From contig VSDK01018595.1 of the NCBI GenBank assembly GCA_009767595.1, positions 63,064 to 127,063 of the forward strand: a stretch of DNA of 64,000 bases, in the 5' to 3' direction. The notes beneath the pieces were generated by a model. The model did not search any database, was not told the DNA's origin, and was given only the letters and a program-made list of their open reading frames with translations. Position numbers and translations under genes: made by a program. Positions 40,714-51,053 of the stretch are shown here, piece after piece. This DNA comes from Symbiodinium kawagutii (lineage: Eukaryota; Sar; Dinophyceae; Suessiales; Symbiodiniaceae). How positions within the stretch are numbered: the stretch's first letter is position 1; each line of letters starts with the position of its first letter.

Positions 40714-40764
40714 ATGCACTTGTATATGCAAGTGCATAAGTATGTGTATTTATGAATACACATA
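40714..40764. other. Two adjacent perfect hairpins
   Basis: ATGCACTT...AAGTGCAT (8-bp arms, 8-nt loop, 40714-40737) is followed by TATGTGTATT...AATACACATA (10-bp arms, 4-nt loop, 40741-40764). Function unknown. Confidence 0.7.
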
Positions 40765-41032
40765 AAGGAAGGCCAATAATCTATCTATCTATATGTATCA
40801 AGGTGCAGAAAATGCATGCATGTATCAATATAAATGGGTATTTGTTTCATATGTATGTAGATTAATGTAACTATTCATATTTCTAAACAACGTATGTCTG
40901 TACAAATGCTTAACAAGTGCATACGTGAGGTGTATACTTATACAAACATACCGAACGCTTCTCCCCCTCTTCAACTGACATGAAATAAAATCAATAGAAA
41001 ACCTACACAAGTTGTACACTAATATAACCTAT

Positions 41033-41143
41033 TATGGGGGGGGTTCTCAAAATAGGGGTACCCCCAGTCATCATCCACTTCACCATTTGTGCTCGTGAAC
41101 CAACCATCCTTGGGCTCCCCCATGGCTTGAGAAACACCCATAT
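41033..41143 (+). mobile_element. Family A element with TA flanks
   Basis: TGGGGGGGGTTCTCAAAATA left and CATGGCTTGAGAAACACCCA right. Confidence 0.82.
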
Positions 41144-41149
41144 AGTCAT

Positions 41150-41390
41150 AGTAGTTGTATAACCAATAGTGTTAACTCGCAAACAAATCCCCTATTGTTA
41201 ACCATGAAAAGCAGTGAATTAACCCCTATGAAACACCATTAACCATATAGAGCATAGTAGATTATAGTACTTGTTTCCCCATGATTGTTGGGGATTATCC
41301 AATTATCCTCTATCAATCCCTATTATTAACCATGATAATCTCCTACAATCTCCTGTAATTTCCTACAGGTCCACCATTTTGAGTCACACC
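41150..41390. repeat. CCA-polarity filler
   Basis: ATTGTTAACC, TCCCTATTATTAACCATG and CTCCTGTAATTTCCTAC-like words before the island at 41408. Confidence 0.6.
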
Positions 41391-41407
41391 ACATGCATCC
41401 CCTTCAC

Positions 41408-41493
41408 ATGCGCCATCGCCTGCGGTTGCCAAAGAAGCAACAGAGCCAAGGCGTAACCTGTTTGCCAGCCATGGCACGTAACTCTGGTTCCAG
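41408..41493 (-). CDS. Exon candidate, Cys-containing peptide
   Basis: The minus frame reads LEPELRAMAGKQVTPWLCCF then FGNRRRWRM and can end at GCAT|GTGAAG. A shorter version uses CAACCGCAG|GCG after a very pyrimidine-rich tract and reads AMAHVKGMHV to GTG|GTGTGA. A family B element starts 21 bp away. Confidence 0.33.
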
Positions 41494-41513
41494 GGTACCA
41501 GTTGCGGTATATA

Positions 41514-41636
41514 TGGCAGTGGGCCAGTTCACCCTAAGTCCCCGTGGTTCCCTTATCATTAACCATGGTTTGCGCTATAGGTTTGTTGGTTACTATTGAC
41601 CCATTATTGGTTGGTCAACTGCTTGACCCCTACCCA
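41514..41636 (+). mobile_element. Family B element with TA flanks
   Basis: TGGCAGTGGGCCAGTTCACC left; the right end is altered to TTGACCCCTACCCA. Confidence 0.78.
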
Positions 41637-41717
41637 TATTACTAGGGTCTGGTGCCACAACTTGACCTCAACTCTGAAATTGCTTCCGCATTTCTTTCGC
41701 TGTTGGGTTGTAGTAGC

Positions 41718-41801
41718 GGATAGGTAGATGGATAGGTAGATGGATAAGTATATGGATAGGTATATGGATAGGTAGATGGATAGGTAGATGGATAGGTATC
41801 A
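41718..41801. repeat. 12-bp tandem repeat GGATAGGTAGAT
   Basis: Seven units with G/A variants (GGATAAGTATAT, GGATAGGTATAT). Confidence 0.95.
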
Positions 41802-41919
41802 AAAGATATTGCACACATGGAAAAATGTATATTGTTTATGTCAATGTAAAAAAAGTACATATCTATGTCCAATACCGGAATTTGTATATATAGTAATATC
41901 CCTAAAATTGAAGAGCATG

Positions 41920-41946
41920 ACTCGCTCTCTCTCTCTCTCTCTTTTT
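41920..41946. repeat. CT microsatellite
   Basis: Pure CT run after CTCGCT. No regulatory meaning can be inferred. Confidence 0.9.
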
Positions 41947-42064
41947 CAAACGAATGGCATCCGCCGTTTGATCTGTAGAGTGTGTTCACGTACGTCTGTG
42001 TATGATATATTTGCCTACATGTTGCTGAATATGAAGGTCCAAAGCCAACACATGCAGGTAAACA

Positions 42065-42360
42065 TACTGTAACTACATTACTACATTCATGTTTCTAGTA
42101 ACAAATCATCATAGTACCAACCAGTATATAACAACAGTCGTTTAATCATTGTCAACTGTTGGATCAACCACTACGAAGCGATTTTGACCATGAACCAATC
42201 AATATGCACCATTTTCAACCATCATCAACCGTCATTCAAACATTATTAACATTTGTTCACTATCAATCAAGCATTGGGAACCATAGAGTCAACCATTGAT
42301 CAACGACTACTAACCAACCATGAATCACCCATCATCAACCAACCATGCATCAATCATTAT
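42065..42360. repeat. CCA-polarity low-complexity filler
   Basis: ACCATCATCAACC, CAACCATTGATCAACG and AACCAACCATGAATC words before the exon candidate at 42399. Confidence 0.8.
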
Positions 42361-42398
42361 AAGGCTGTCCTGAACTCTGCGGCTCCGGGTACCCCCAC

Positions 42399-42437
42399 CA
42401 TGGCCCAAATGCACAGGACGTGCTCCGCCACCACGGC
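42399..42437 (-). CDS. Exon candidate, hydrophobic peptide
   Basis: CCATTGTGCTCAG|GCC and GCCATG|GTGGGG enclose 39 bp reading AVVAEHVLCIWAM in phase 0. The frame stays open further (VGVPGAAEFRTA), so a later donor is possible. Filler polarity switches across it. Confidence 0.37.
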
Positions 42438-42439
42438 CT

Positions 42440-43045
42440 GAGCACAATGGTTGGGGGTATCATGAGCTGGGATATCTGATCCCTGAGGGATGGTTGAGGG
42501 TACCACAATTTTTGAATATGGGGGTTTCTTAAAATAAGGGGCCCCAAAAGATGGTGGGTTTATTGATATAAATGACCAAAATGTTGTGATTTGGGGTCCC
42601 CTTTTTTGAAAAACACCCATATCTGCATACCTTGATGGTGGTTGTTCATGGTGATTCGTACATAATAATGGTGAACAATGCTAATTGTGGTGAATAGTTG
42701 GGCTAAGGTACATGAATCTCGCTTGATCTCTTAGGAGATGAGATAATCGATCAAGTAGGGAGAGATATATGGGTCATGTATGGCAAGTTGTGTAGCTCAT
42801 GTTGTATCAGGATTTTTGAGCCAATGGTTAATATGGTAAAATAAAATCATGCAACCTAGGTGTGAACATGTTTAAACTGTGGATAACACAACCCTTCTAC
42901 ATGGACCTTGGTGATTACTAGTGGTTGCTAACACTTGGGGATGGTTAACAACAATGGTTAGCCAATCATGATTAATAGTGGTTGAATGATGATTCGTCGA
43001 GGAATCAAATGGGCATGGTTCATAACCACCTATACCCCAAAATGG
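42440..43045. repeat. TGG-polarity filler containing a family A element
   Basis: GGTTGAGGG, ATGGTGGTTGTTCATGG and GTGGTTGAATGATG words. Confidence 0.65.
42516..42621 (-). mobile_element. Family A element with TA flanks
   Basis: TGGGGGTTTCTTAAAATAAG left, CCCCTTTTTTGAAAAACACC right. The inner GGGGCCCC replaces the usual GGGGTACCCC. Confidence 0.83.
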
Positions 43046-43197
43046 TAGGTGAACAACATGCCACCGGCTGGACTAATCTGGTCATTTATGAGATGTTCAC
43101 CCAGGATACCAGGCGTGAACCATGGCCGTTTCTCCATTGGCCGCAACAAACTCTGCTTGGTGGCTGTGACCCATCCCAAGAATGATAGCACAGTAGT

Positions 43198-43502
43198 TCA
43201 TCTATGGATCCCGGTGCGAGTTGGCTGCAAAAGCGTGCTCCTTCGGGTCCGCGAGGCCTCCAGCACGTGGGGACTTTCATTCGCTGCTGTTGAGCAGGTC
43301 GAAATCACGCAATTTTTGTGGTGGGGCAACTGATGCGCCATCGGTGCGTGCACGCTCGCCAAAGCCTCGATTTTTCGTCTCTCGACGCATAGCCATGCCA
43401 CAAGGCGAGTCCGGTTGGAATCGTCCTTGAGCCACATCTCAGCACTGATTGAAGATGTTTTATGGACATGAAAGCCTCGAGTGCTGTGGCACACACAGCC
43501 AT
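43198..43502 (-). pseudogene. Frameshifted coding block, unknown protein
   Basis: Protein-like pieces occur in three minus frames over the same 300 bp: MAVCATALEAFMSIKHLQSV; SAEMWLKDDSNRTRLVAWLC; FQPDSPCGMAMRREEKNRGF with GASVAPPQKLRDFDLLNSSE. Indels would be needed to join them. It lies between G-rich and C-rich filler, i.e. in mid-intron. Confidence 0.33.
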
Positions 43503-43689
43503 TTTCTCCTGGTTTGAACTAAAATGAGGACACCACCCCTTTGTGGATGTCGTTCCTATTCAAAATTATGGTTCTCCAAATCTAGGTGAGTTTCTGGCAG
43601 CATCTAACAAACTCCAGTCCCCAGCTGGCGACTTGTAGGTTTCAAGGTTGATCCCCATGGGACCCAATGTGAGATGGTACTTTCCAACA

Positions 43690-44290
43690 GAAACAGATTT
43701 TGATAATCTCAAATATTCACAGATCTACAAAAACTATGATCAAAATGATACAACATCTTTCAACCATTCTTGACCATCACTAGCCATGAGCTGAACATGA
43801 AATGCAAGAAATTGCGCCTCAGCAAGTACGTATCCTTGTTAGTCAGCACAATTAACCATCAATGAACCACAAAGGGAACACTAATTGCAACTAATTGACA
43901 AAACATGGCTACTAACCAGTACTTCTTCACTATTCACAGCCAAGTACTCTCAACCAAGCTGATTCCTAATCACATCATTATACCATACTAAGTTCATTCC
44001 CATTTTGACCATACCTTCATACATGAAACATTCTCTAGCTTCAAGTGACCACACTCATATCCAACTACCTGAAATATTCACATACATAAGGATAAATTAC
44101 ACGGCATTTACCACTACTATGATGGGTATAAAAATGTATAAACCACCAATCATCACTCACTGTTGTTTCATCATGATCACCCACCATCATCAATGAGTGT
44201 TGTATGACCAATCTTCATCAACCATCCACGATCAGTAGCCAGCATAAAAATATCATAGAGCCATACTTCAGCCGTTTGCCATGAAAGAAA
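43690..44290. repeat. CCA-polarity low-complexity filler
   Basis: ACCATTCTTGACCATCAC, CAACTACC and ACCACCAATCATCACTCAC words. The frame at 44005-44196 is repeat-derived. Confidence 0.75.
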
Positions 44291-44293
44291 AGT

Positions 44294-44402
44294 ATATGGG
44301 TCTTTTTCAGAATAGGGGCACCCCAAAGTCATCCTTTATATCAAGCATTTATTTCAATAAACTCCTACCATTTTTGGCTCCCTTTGTGGCTTGAGAAACT
44401 CT
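44294..44402 (+). mobile_element. Family A element beside an exon candidate
   Basis: TGGGTCTTTTTCAGAATAGG left and TGTGGCTTGAGAAACTC right. The core contains ACCATTTTTGGCTCCC. Confidence 0.8.
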
Positions 44403-44426
44403 GCGCTATCCTAAGGTCTTTTCAAC

Positions 44427-44470
44427 CCGGCGCTACGGCACCGCGCCTCACGATCGAAGTCTGCTTCGGC
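44427..44470 (-). CDS. Exon candidate, basic peptide
   Basis: ACCGCAAG|GCC and GCCGG|GTTGAA enclose 44 bp. With one leading base it reads PKQTSIVRRGAVAP, completing the Trp codon left open by 47096-47142. A plus frame (VFSTRRYGTAPHDRSLLRPC) competes. Confidence 0.35.
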
Positions 44471-44519
44471 CTTGCGGTTTCGATCCCGTCGCTTTTTTGG
44501 AACCGTGGGACCACACCAT

Positions 44520-44700
44520 GGCGAATGGTGGATGATCATGGTGCTTCATGGCGGTTCTTCGTGGCTATCAGTGGTCAATACTTGATTCACCAAAACCATT
44601 GATGGTTAGCCGTTCATTGCAAAGAACCACTGATGGTTCATCTTTTTCATCACTACTTGATCATTGTAGCATTAATGAACAATTGTGATGGCTGGTTGGG
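44520..44700. repeat. TGG-polarity filler
   Basis: GAATGGTGGATGATCATGG, GGTGCTTCATGGCGG and TGATGGTTAGCC words. Confidence 0.7.
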
Positions 44701-45066
44701 CTCCACAATTCTATTTCAAGCGTTGATCGACCTAAGGCAATTCACTTCGAAAGTCTCCGGCAGCCGCAAGCTTCGCTTGAAAATAGCAGCTGGTGATTAC
44801 TTCTCGGAGACCCTAGATCATCATCCTGCATGAATTGGTTGATACCTGCATATCCCTGGTATCCATTGGCGCCATGAGAACGGGAAATGCCTCATCAACC
44901 AAATCTGGACCATGCTGTCCCTACCTAAGCTGCCAGCATTGGTTAGGATGGCAGCGTGAATCGATTGCTCCAGCATAACACGACTTCCTTTTGGTGGGCC
45001 GCCATCGCCACCAGCTGTTGCTGACCGAGGACCATATGGTTTTTATTGTGAATCTTTACCAAAGAA

Positions 45067-45171
45067 ATGGTGGTTTCTTAAAATAGAGGTACCCCCAAAA
45101 ATGGTTGGTTTATTACTATACATGGTTAGTACCTAGATGATTTGGGGGGTTCCCTATTTTGAGAAACACCT
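45067..45171 (-). mobile_element. Family A element
   Basis: TGGTGGTTTCTTAAAATAGA left, CCCTATTTTGAGAAACACC right, and a near-consensus core. Confidence 0.85.
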
Positions 45172-45653
45172 GAATGGATCATTTCAGGCATCGCTTGGTG
45201 GTATAATAAAAAATGATTTGAAATCAGAAGTTTGGCACTGTGGAATCCTCTCACGTACATGTACACAACAAACTACCCCCAAATGGCTCACCATAAATAG
45301 CTTCTGTCCATCATCCAAACCTGACGTTTGTATGGTAAATCTATCAGCGGTATATTTGTATATATTTGTACGGTATAAAGATCCAATACTGATTTCCGCA
45401 GATAGCTGCTATAATACCCCAGTTCAAGGATGGGTTTCTGAATGGTGGAGATCTTTTCACTGGAACATCCACCATCATCAGCCAGTCGTGACTCTGGACC
45501 AAGAATGCCCAAGCATTTTCTTGTACACCCTTCCCTACCCTTCCAGTTACCTCTGCATGTCGTAGGTAACCAGGGAACCCTGGCGTAGGGATGGTTACCT
45601 ATCAGATACGTGACTGGATGGGTAGGGACTTTCAACCACTGATTGACCATCAC
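45137..45653. pseudogene. Coding-like region, strand unresolved
   Basis: Plus frame at 45137-45565 (SFQASLGGIIKNDLKSEVWH; ISADSCYNTPVQGWVSEWWR) and minus frame at 45653-45288 (SSEKISTIQKPILELGYYSS; PLIDLPYKRQVWMMDRSYLW) are both long. The plus frame includes the end of the family A element, which speaks against it. Confidence 0.2.
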
Positions 45654-45835
45654 TCAAACACTTGATTGAGCAGTACCATTATCTTGCTGACTGTTGATTT
45701 CCCATTTGATCAAACTATGGGGACACATTTATCCACCCTAATCCTGATCATTCCTCATCATTTTAAATATTAGTTAAATTCGCTGTCGACTAACCATCAA
45801 CTGGCCATCATCCTGGTTGGTGGTTTCAACCCTAC

Positions 45836-45898
45836 GGACTCAAGGTCAAGATGTATGTCACCTGCGGAGCAGGTGACATACATCTTGACCTTGAGTCC
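45836..45898. other. Perfect 30-bp inverted repeat with a 3-nt loop
   Basis: Left arm 45836-45865 (GGACTCAAGGTCAAGATGTA and ten more bases) and right arm 45869-45898 are exact complements around GGA. It adjoins the left arm of the fold-back at 45899. As DNA it could extrude a cruciform; as RNA it is a very stable hairpin. Perfect arms imply recent origin, or an assembly artefact. Confidence 0.95.
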
Positions 45899-46571
45899 GG
45901 GGAAAATTTTAATGGCAAGGGTGAGTGGTCCCTCACGGCATCTGCTCCACACAGCTTGGACAAGATAAGTTGCTCCGAGCCTGTGAGGCACGACGGAGGA
46001 CGCATTTGACCGTCCTTTTTGGAACTCTTGGCCCGGCCCTTGATGCGCGCCGGGAGGATTGACGTGCCAGATGTGGTTTCACCTGGCCCTGCCATGGGAT
46101 TGACAGTCAACATAACAGTCAACATAACAGTCAACATACAGTCAACATACAGTCAACACGACAGTCAACACGAGCATTTTTACTGTAAATTCTCAGCGAA
46201 AACGCGATTCGGGGAAGAAATCCAAGATTTTCCAATATACTAGGACCCTTGGGGCTCCCAAAGCTCCAAAATGGCATTTCCCCTTTTAAATAGAAGAGAA
46301 ATTGCTCGTGTTGACTGTCGTGTTGACTGTCGTGTTGACTGTATGTTGACTGTTATGTTGACTGTCAATCCCATGGCAGGGCCAGGTGAAACCACATCTG
46401 GCACGTCAAGCCTCCCGGCGCGCGTCAAGGGCCGGGCCAAGAGTTCCAAAAAGGACGGTCAAATGCGTCCTCCGTCGTGCTTCACAGGCTCGAAGCAACT
46501 TATCTTGTCCAAGATGTGTGGAGCAGATGCCGTGAGGGACCACTCAGTCTTGCCATTAAAACTTTCCCCGG
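45899..46571. mobile_element. Fold-back element, arms about 270 bp around a 124-bp loop
   Basis: Left arm 45899-46178 and right arm 46303-46571 are inverted copies, about 96% identical by eye. The arms hold a coding-like segment reading outward in both (NPMAGPGETTSGTS; LPARxKGRAKSSKKDGQMRP; CGADAVRDHS). Near the loop both have ACAGTCAACA repeats in different copy number. Every substitution I found in about 215 compared bases changes an amino acid in that frame, so the frame is not under selection. Confidence 0.88.
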
Positions 46572-46796
46572 GTAGTTCAGAAAAAACCGCCATCCGAGAT
46601 GAACCACCGCTAAGACAATGGCAACCCCTTGCACCCCGATGTCAATGTTGACGGTAAGGCTGCCCGCAGCAAGAACAGAAATGGCTGTTTTTTTTTGAAC
46701 GCCGCCAACGACCCAAAAACTCCACCAACATTGAAAAAGGGGGAACGGGGGTTTAACAACTTTCACGTGTGTTTTTGAAGGATGGCTGTTTTTTAT

Positions 46797-46879
46797 GAAC
46801 TACCCGGTATGAAGAATATGCTTGTCAACCAACGTTAATACTGGGGAAAATACAAAATGTCAATCAAACCACAAACCAG
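46797..46879. mobile_element. Family C element, diverged
   Basis: The core (GCTTGTCAACCAAC, ACTGGGGAAAATAC) and right end (CAAACCACAAACCAG) are recognisable. The left end is eroded. Confidence 0.55.
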
Positions 46880-47090
46880 TAATTTTTTCAGGACTACTGA
46901 TGGTTCCTATCGCCTATAAACCACTGGAATCCTCTACAAAAATTGTTTGCAACCACCAGCCAGAGACAATGAACCATCAGAATCCTCATTATTAACCACT
47001 ACAATCCTCATTATCATATATTTATCATCCCCTATTCTCAACCAACCACCACTATTCACCACCAAGCATTCCTCATCCCATCATCCCATC
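46880..47090. repeat. CCA-polarity filler
   Basis: AACCACCAGCC, ATTATTAACCACTAC and CAACCAACCACC words before the exon candidate at 47096. Confidence 0.7.
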
Positions 47091-47095
47091 CACAC

Positions 47096-47142
47096 CATCG
47101 GCGAATCATCGCAGCTGCCTTGATCGCTTCGCTGGCAAAGCC
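47096..47142 (-). CDS. Exon candidate, Ala-rich helix
   Basis: GCAGCCCGCCACAG|GGC and CGATG|GTGTGG enclose 47 bp reading GFASEAIKAAAMIRR in phase 0 with two bases left for 44427-44470. The frame is open further upstream (TIKPQHIVAPMAVPCSPPQ), so the acceptor may lie earlier. Confidence 0.4.
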
Positions 47143-47189
47143 CTGTGGCGGGCTGCAGGGAACAGCCATGGGGGCCACGATGTGCTGAG

Positions 47190-47430
47190 GCTTGATTGTT
47201 GTCATGGCTTCAGAAGGGTTAGTAAGGGTTCATAATGCTTAATAGTGGTCAATGGTGGTTAATGTTAACCCAAAGGATCAATGTCATTCTAGAGGTTGTA
47301 GTGGTTCATAAGGGTTCTAACCATTGGTTTTTGAGGGGAAGAGAATCAACTCTAAGGGTCAGTTCCGTTGGTTTTCTCGTTGAGGGGACCATTTGAATGG
47401 GAAACCAAGGCTTTTGGAGAATACTCCTTA
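47190..47430. repeat. TGG-polarity filler
   Basis: GGTTAGTAAGGG, GGTCAATGGTGGTTAATG and GGGTCAGTTCCG words. Confidence 0.65.
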
Positions 47431-48146
47431 TTAATCAACCAGGGGATCATAAATCCAGGGTTGGCATTACTAGCTTTGAGAATTGCAGGACATGGCTCAA
47501 CCACCACGCAGTCCAACGCTGACTGACGTTTGTTTCACTTTAATTCATGCGGCCTACATTTTTAACGGAAGGATTTCGTGCTTTGGTATTGGCTGCATCC
47601 GTGACGACATGGAATAGTCAACCCAGTGGATGTCCATGCTCAAACCTGGACTGTCCGAATGGCTAGTGGTGCTCCCCTGCTCCAGAACTAAGCCAATGTC
47701 TATCGAAACTTTTCAGATAAGCACAATAAATCAACACGCTTGGATTGGAAGTCAAGGACTAAGGACAAAGCAACAACTGAGAAGTGAACCATATCTTCAC
47801 ACTAAAAAATAATATGGTGGCATCGCTAGATCATTGCATCTTAAATTGACAGCATGCATGCTGTACATCCAAGGTGCACGCAAATGTTATAATGGGGCGA
47901 GGAGCAATTTGCCACCACCACAAATTCTTTGCAGGCAACAAGGTAGAAAACGATTCCTGGCAGTCAGAATTATTGACCCCCCAAAGCAATGATTTTGCCA
48001 GTTTGTAAGATGGGCTAATGACAACTTACATTGGTCGATAATGGTCAAAAACACTTAGACTTGTCAATAGTTCATGGGAAACCACTCATTTTTCACGGGT
48101 TCTGTGGGCTCTTTGGCTTCTCATAAAAAACATACGCCATACAGAA

Positions 48147-48419
48147 TTGTTCAACCCGAATGAAGGGCAAACACCACACACAGCTCCAGCCAACAACACT
48201 CCGGCATCAGAATCAGGTGGCCTTGTTTTTGCCTCAGATTGTGCGCATCAAATCTGGACAACTTGTGGGGCTATGGTTGACGGGACTAGCGATATGCTAG
48301 CGGAAAGGCAACAAGCAACACATAAAAAGAACCGTAAACAAATCGGCATCCAAACCCCAGGGTCAACAAATCTGTGCAAGCCCTGGAAAGGCAAGATCGG
48401 ACCTGCACCAAAACAGTAA
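48147..48419 (+). pseudogene. Coding-like block, unknown protein
   Basis: 90 codons with natural composition (NTPASESGGLVFASDCAHQI; GAMVDGTSDMLAERQQATHK) ending at TAA. A second plus block follows at 48572. The overlapping minus frame 48286-48831 is longer (181 codons) but reads less well. Not recognised. Confidence 0.33.
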
Positions 48420-48571
48420 TGGTAAGGCTTTGTTGCCATGGAGATGACTTCATAGTTGCTGCAATCACTTTGAGTTGGCTTAAAACATGTTCATGATTGC
48501 GCATGTATGAATGCATGTGTAAATGAATAACTTTTGTGATTTTCTTTATTGATCCGCAATTATCAGTGTGA

Positions 48572-48841
48572 ATGTTTATCCAGAGTTGCCCCAATGGCCC
48601 AGGATGGTGTGCTTTGAAAGGCGACTCAATTGGAATGGCATTCAGGAAAGCTTGCCGAGGTTTGCCCAAGCATTTGTGCGTTGGTGTTGACCCATACCCG
48701 TTGGAATGGTATGTGCAGGATGGAGTTTGTCTGACATTTATGTTGAACAAATATTGTTTTGATATGATTGGGAGATGCCACATATACATTTTAGAATATT
48801 GTATTAGAATAGGAAACACTGATTCATTCATTGAGGTATAG
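48572..48841 (+). pseudogene. Coding-like block, unknown protein
   Basis: Plus frame: QSCPNGPGWCALKGDSIGMA then FRKACRGLPKHLCVGVDPYP, LEWYVQDGVCLTFMLNKYCF. Cys-rich, stop after 89 codons. It may continue the protein of 48147-48419 after a shift. Confidence 0.33.
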
Positions 48842-48937
48842 ATGTATATTTATTTTTTACTTAATAGTTAGGTGTTCCTAATGGTTCATTGGTTCAATTT
48901 GATTCAATAGCTATTGATCAAATAATTTCATATGCAA

Positions 48938-49040
48938 ATAAAACAAATAAAAAATAAATAACTAAATAAATAAACTGATAAGTAAATAAATAAATAAACT
49001 AACAAATACACACACACATTTATATATATATATATACATG
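48938..49040. repeat. AAAT microsatellite followed by CA and TA runs
   Basis: (AAAT)n to about 49003, then ACACACAC and TATATATA. Confidence 0.9.
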
Positions 49041-49471
49041 CACATAGCTGGAAACATATATGCATATTGTGTCATTGTGGGTCCAAACCATGTACCGCTG
49101 GAAGGGTGGCTGCTCAAGTCCTCCCCACCCATCCTACCTTTGCTTGACGAATCATCAGTCAACAACTAAAAACCATCAATAGCAACCATGGCTGATGATG
49201 GTTGCCTGATGATTTATCGTTAACAATGATGGTTGACAATAATAATTGTTGAAGTTATTAGGTGTAAACAATAAGCCATGGCTGATGATGGTTGTGAACA
49301 ATGATGTTTGATCAACAGTAAACATCAGCACCCTTGGGCATTCATGAACCAAACATAATTAACCATCACTATCATTTATCAGGTAATGAAATAAAGCGTT
49401 GTTAACCAATCCCCAACCAAACATCATCATCAGCCATGTTAATAAACCATTAATGACCATCATGGTGCATC

Positions 49472-49575
49472 CATGGGCGTTTCTCAAAATAGGTGACCCC
49501 CCAAATCATCCATGTTCAACCGTTTATGTGTAACAAGCCATCTTTTGGGTTCCCCATGTTAAGGAAACCACCATG
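49472..49575 (+). mobile_element. Family A element
   Basis: TGGGCGTTTCTCAAAATAGG left and CATGTTAAGGAAACCACCA right. Flanks CA and TG instead of TA. Confidence 0.78.
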
Positions 49576-49631
49576 ACTAGCCATTTATTCCTTGTAATGG
49601 TGACTATTAGCCATTAATTCATCCCTTGTAA

Positions 49632-49655
49632 AATATCCCTATTTTAAGAAACCGC
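49632..49655. mobile_element. Family A right-end fragment left of an exon candidate
   Basis: TATCCCTATTTTAAGAAACC, solitary. With the truncated copy at 49825-49910 it brackets the candidate at 49725-49805. Confidence 0.5.
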
Positions 49656-49724
49656 CTTATCTCTATTAATATAATTGAACCACCTTGTATGACCCATCCC
49701 TGGGTCCAAACACCACCACACAAC

Positions 49725-49805
49725 CGTGTGCACCCACCGTGGTCTTGTCTCGTGCAAGACACTGGACGAAGCCTCGTTCCGTTCCACCAGCGCCAACTGT
49801 GCAAC
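49725..49805 (-). CDS. Exon candidate with strong acceptor
   Basis: TTGGTTGTTGCAG|GTT and CACACG|GTTGTG enclose 81 bp. Phase 0 reads VAQLALVERNEASSSVLHET then RPRWVHT. The phase-2 frame (CTVGAGGTERGFVQCLARDK) is also open. Phase 0 follows from 51054-51098 and leads into 47096-47142. Confidence 0.45.
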
Positions 49806-49824
49806 CTGCAACAACCAAATACAG

Positions 49825-49910
49825 CAGGGAATCCAAAAAATTAGAGGGTTTATTGCTATAAATGGTGAATATTGGATGGTTTAGGGAGTCTCCTATTTTG
49901 AGAAAGAGCC
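49825..49910 (-). mobile_element. Family A element lacking its left end
   Basis: Begins inside the core (ATCCAAAAAATTAGAGGG) and ends with TCCTATTTTGAGAAAGAGCC. On the minus strand its core leads into the acceptor of 49725-49805, only 20 bp away. Confidence 0.65.
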
Positions 49911-50261
49911 AAATCATGTGGGCAAATATGCTGATATGGAAAAGTTAAATAAATAAATACATAAATATATATACATAAAATACATATCCAACAATGGTTG
50001 ATGATGGCTTATCATATGGATTTTCCGTTGGGGATAATGTGGGTTGATATGATACGGATAGTAGCTCATACGGATTCATGCTTGCTGACAATTGACATTG
50101 CCTAGAAACATATTGAGCAAATGACAATGAAACATGCAAATTATGATCATTGCGACCGCTGATGACAACAACCAAACACAAAACAATACGCATTGCATGC
50201 CACCTTTGGGTTTGTAAGCTGTATCATTTCTTACATGTATTCAGTCCACTGGTAGAACCTC

Positions 50262-50745
50262 CTATTTCCTGTTGACAAGGATCAATGCAGCAGGTCTTTT
50301 GGAACTGGAACACGTATGAAAATCCACCATTTCAGGGGGCTGAGTATCTCTGACATTGGTTTTGCTTGGCTGAAGTCCCATCATACCAATTTTGCGACGC
50401 TTATCACAATTTGACTTGCTTTGCAGCAAATGATGAACACTAGAACCATTCCAAAGCATCTTTGGTTCGCCAAAGAAATCAAAATTTTGGTTCATAAGTT
50501 TGCCGCCACTTGATGTTGACTCTGATCAAACATTTGGCACTTCGGCCTTCAGTATGTTCATTCTGATATGTCTTAAGGAAAATCACCTCCGGAACCAAAG
50601 TGGCTAAATCGCCAGAGTTCTTGGCTAAATCATCTGAAAGTGGCTGGGATTGCCCATTGCTATCAAAGGATAATCCCTGCCCTGTTGAAATGGTGTACCC
50701 GTTGAGATTCTCAGCAATGTTCACCTTGCCAGGTGAGTTTAACAA
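50262..50745 (-). pseudogene. Coding block with one frameshift, unknown protein
   Basis: The upstream frame (50745-50479) reads LNSPGKVNIAENLNGYTIST, SGDLATLVPEVIFLKTYQNE and KCLIRVNIKWRQT. The downstream frame (50495-50262) reads NQNFDFFGEPKMLWNGSSVH, KRRKIGMMGLQPSKTNVRDT and PPEMVDFHTCSSSKRPAALI. They overlap by 17 bp, so a single indel near 50485 would join about 160 codons. Hydrophilic; not recognised. Confidence 0.42.
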
Positions 50746-51053
50746 AGGTTAATGGTCCAGAGTCCAAATTGTCGTAAACTCACTTCCACCCAACATGTTT
50801 TTTTCCTGTGGTGTTGGGTGTTGTTGGAGTTCTTGTTGCTCTTGGTGTTGTCGATCATCTCCTAATCTTAATCGTCATGTGTAACGTTTTGAATGTCGTC
50901 AACTTCAATCTGTTGTTTAGCGAAAACCAGTTACGTTGATTGTTCGCTATCATCTCCCCTTAATGGCCACTATTCAAACCAACGACTTAAATGGGGGATG
51001 ATGATTCCCCAATATGAAAACATGTGCCTGTAGCATTGTGGACCCTCATTCAC

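Noticed and set aside
41642..41989. 115-codon minus frame with repeated Thr-Tyr-Pro-Ser.
   Set aside because: It is generated by the 12-bp GGATAGGTAGAT repeat and a CT run.
44360..44385. Dinoflagellate spliced-leader relic: ACCATTTTTGGCTC resembles the end of the conserved leader.
   Set aside because: It lies inside the core of a family A element where sister copies read ACCATTTT-GGGG, so the match arose by drift of that core.
44455..44505. Possible tRNA gene: GCGGTTTCGATCCC followed by a T run resembles a T-arm with a Pol III terminator.
   Set aside because: The loop has an extra T, the putative T-stem does not pair, and no A-box or acceptor stem is found at the right distance.
46271..46651. 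126-codon plus frame in the fold-back region as a gene.
   Set aside because: It starts in the loop and ACAGTCAACA repeats. The duplicated arm frame accumulates only amino-acid changes, so it shows no constraint.
48286..48831. 181-codon minus frame as a gene.
   Set aside because: The two plus-strand frames over the same bases have more natural composition, and the minus frame contains long His/Ile-rich parts opposite AT-rich DNA. Kept only as an alternative.
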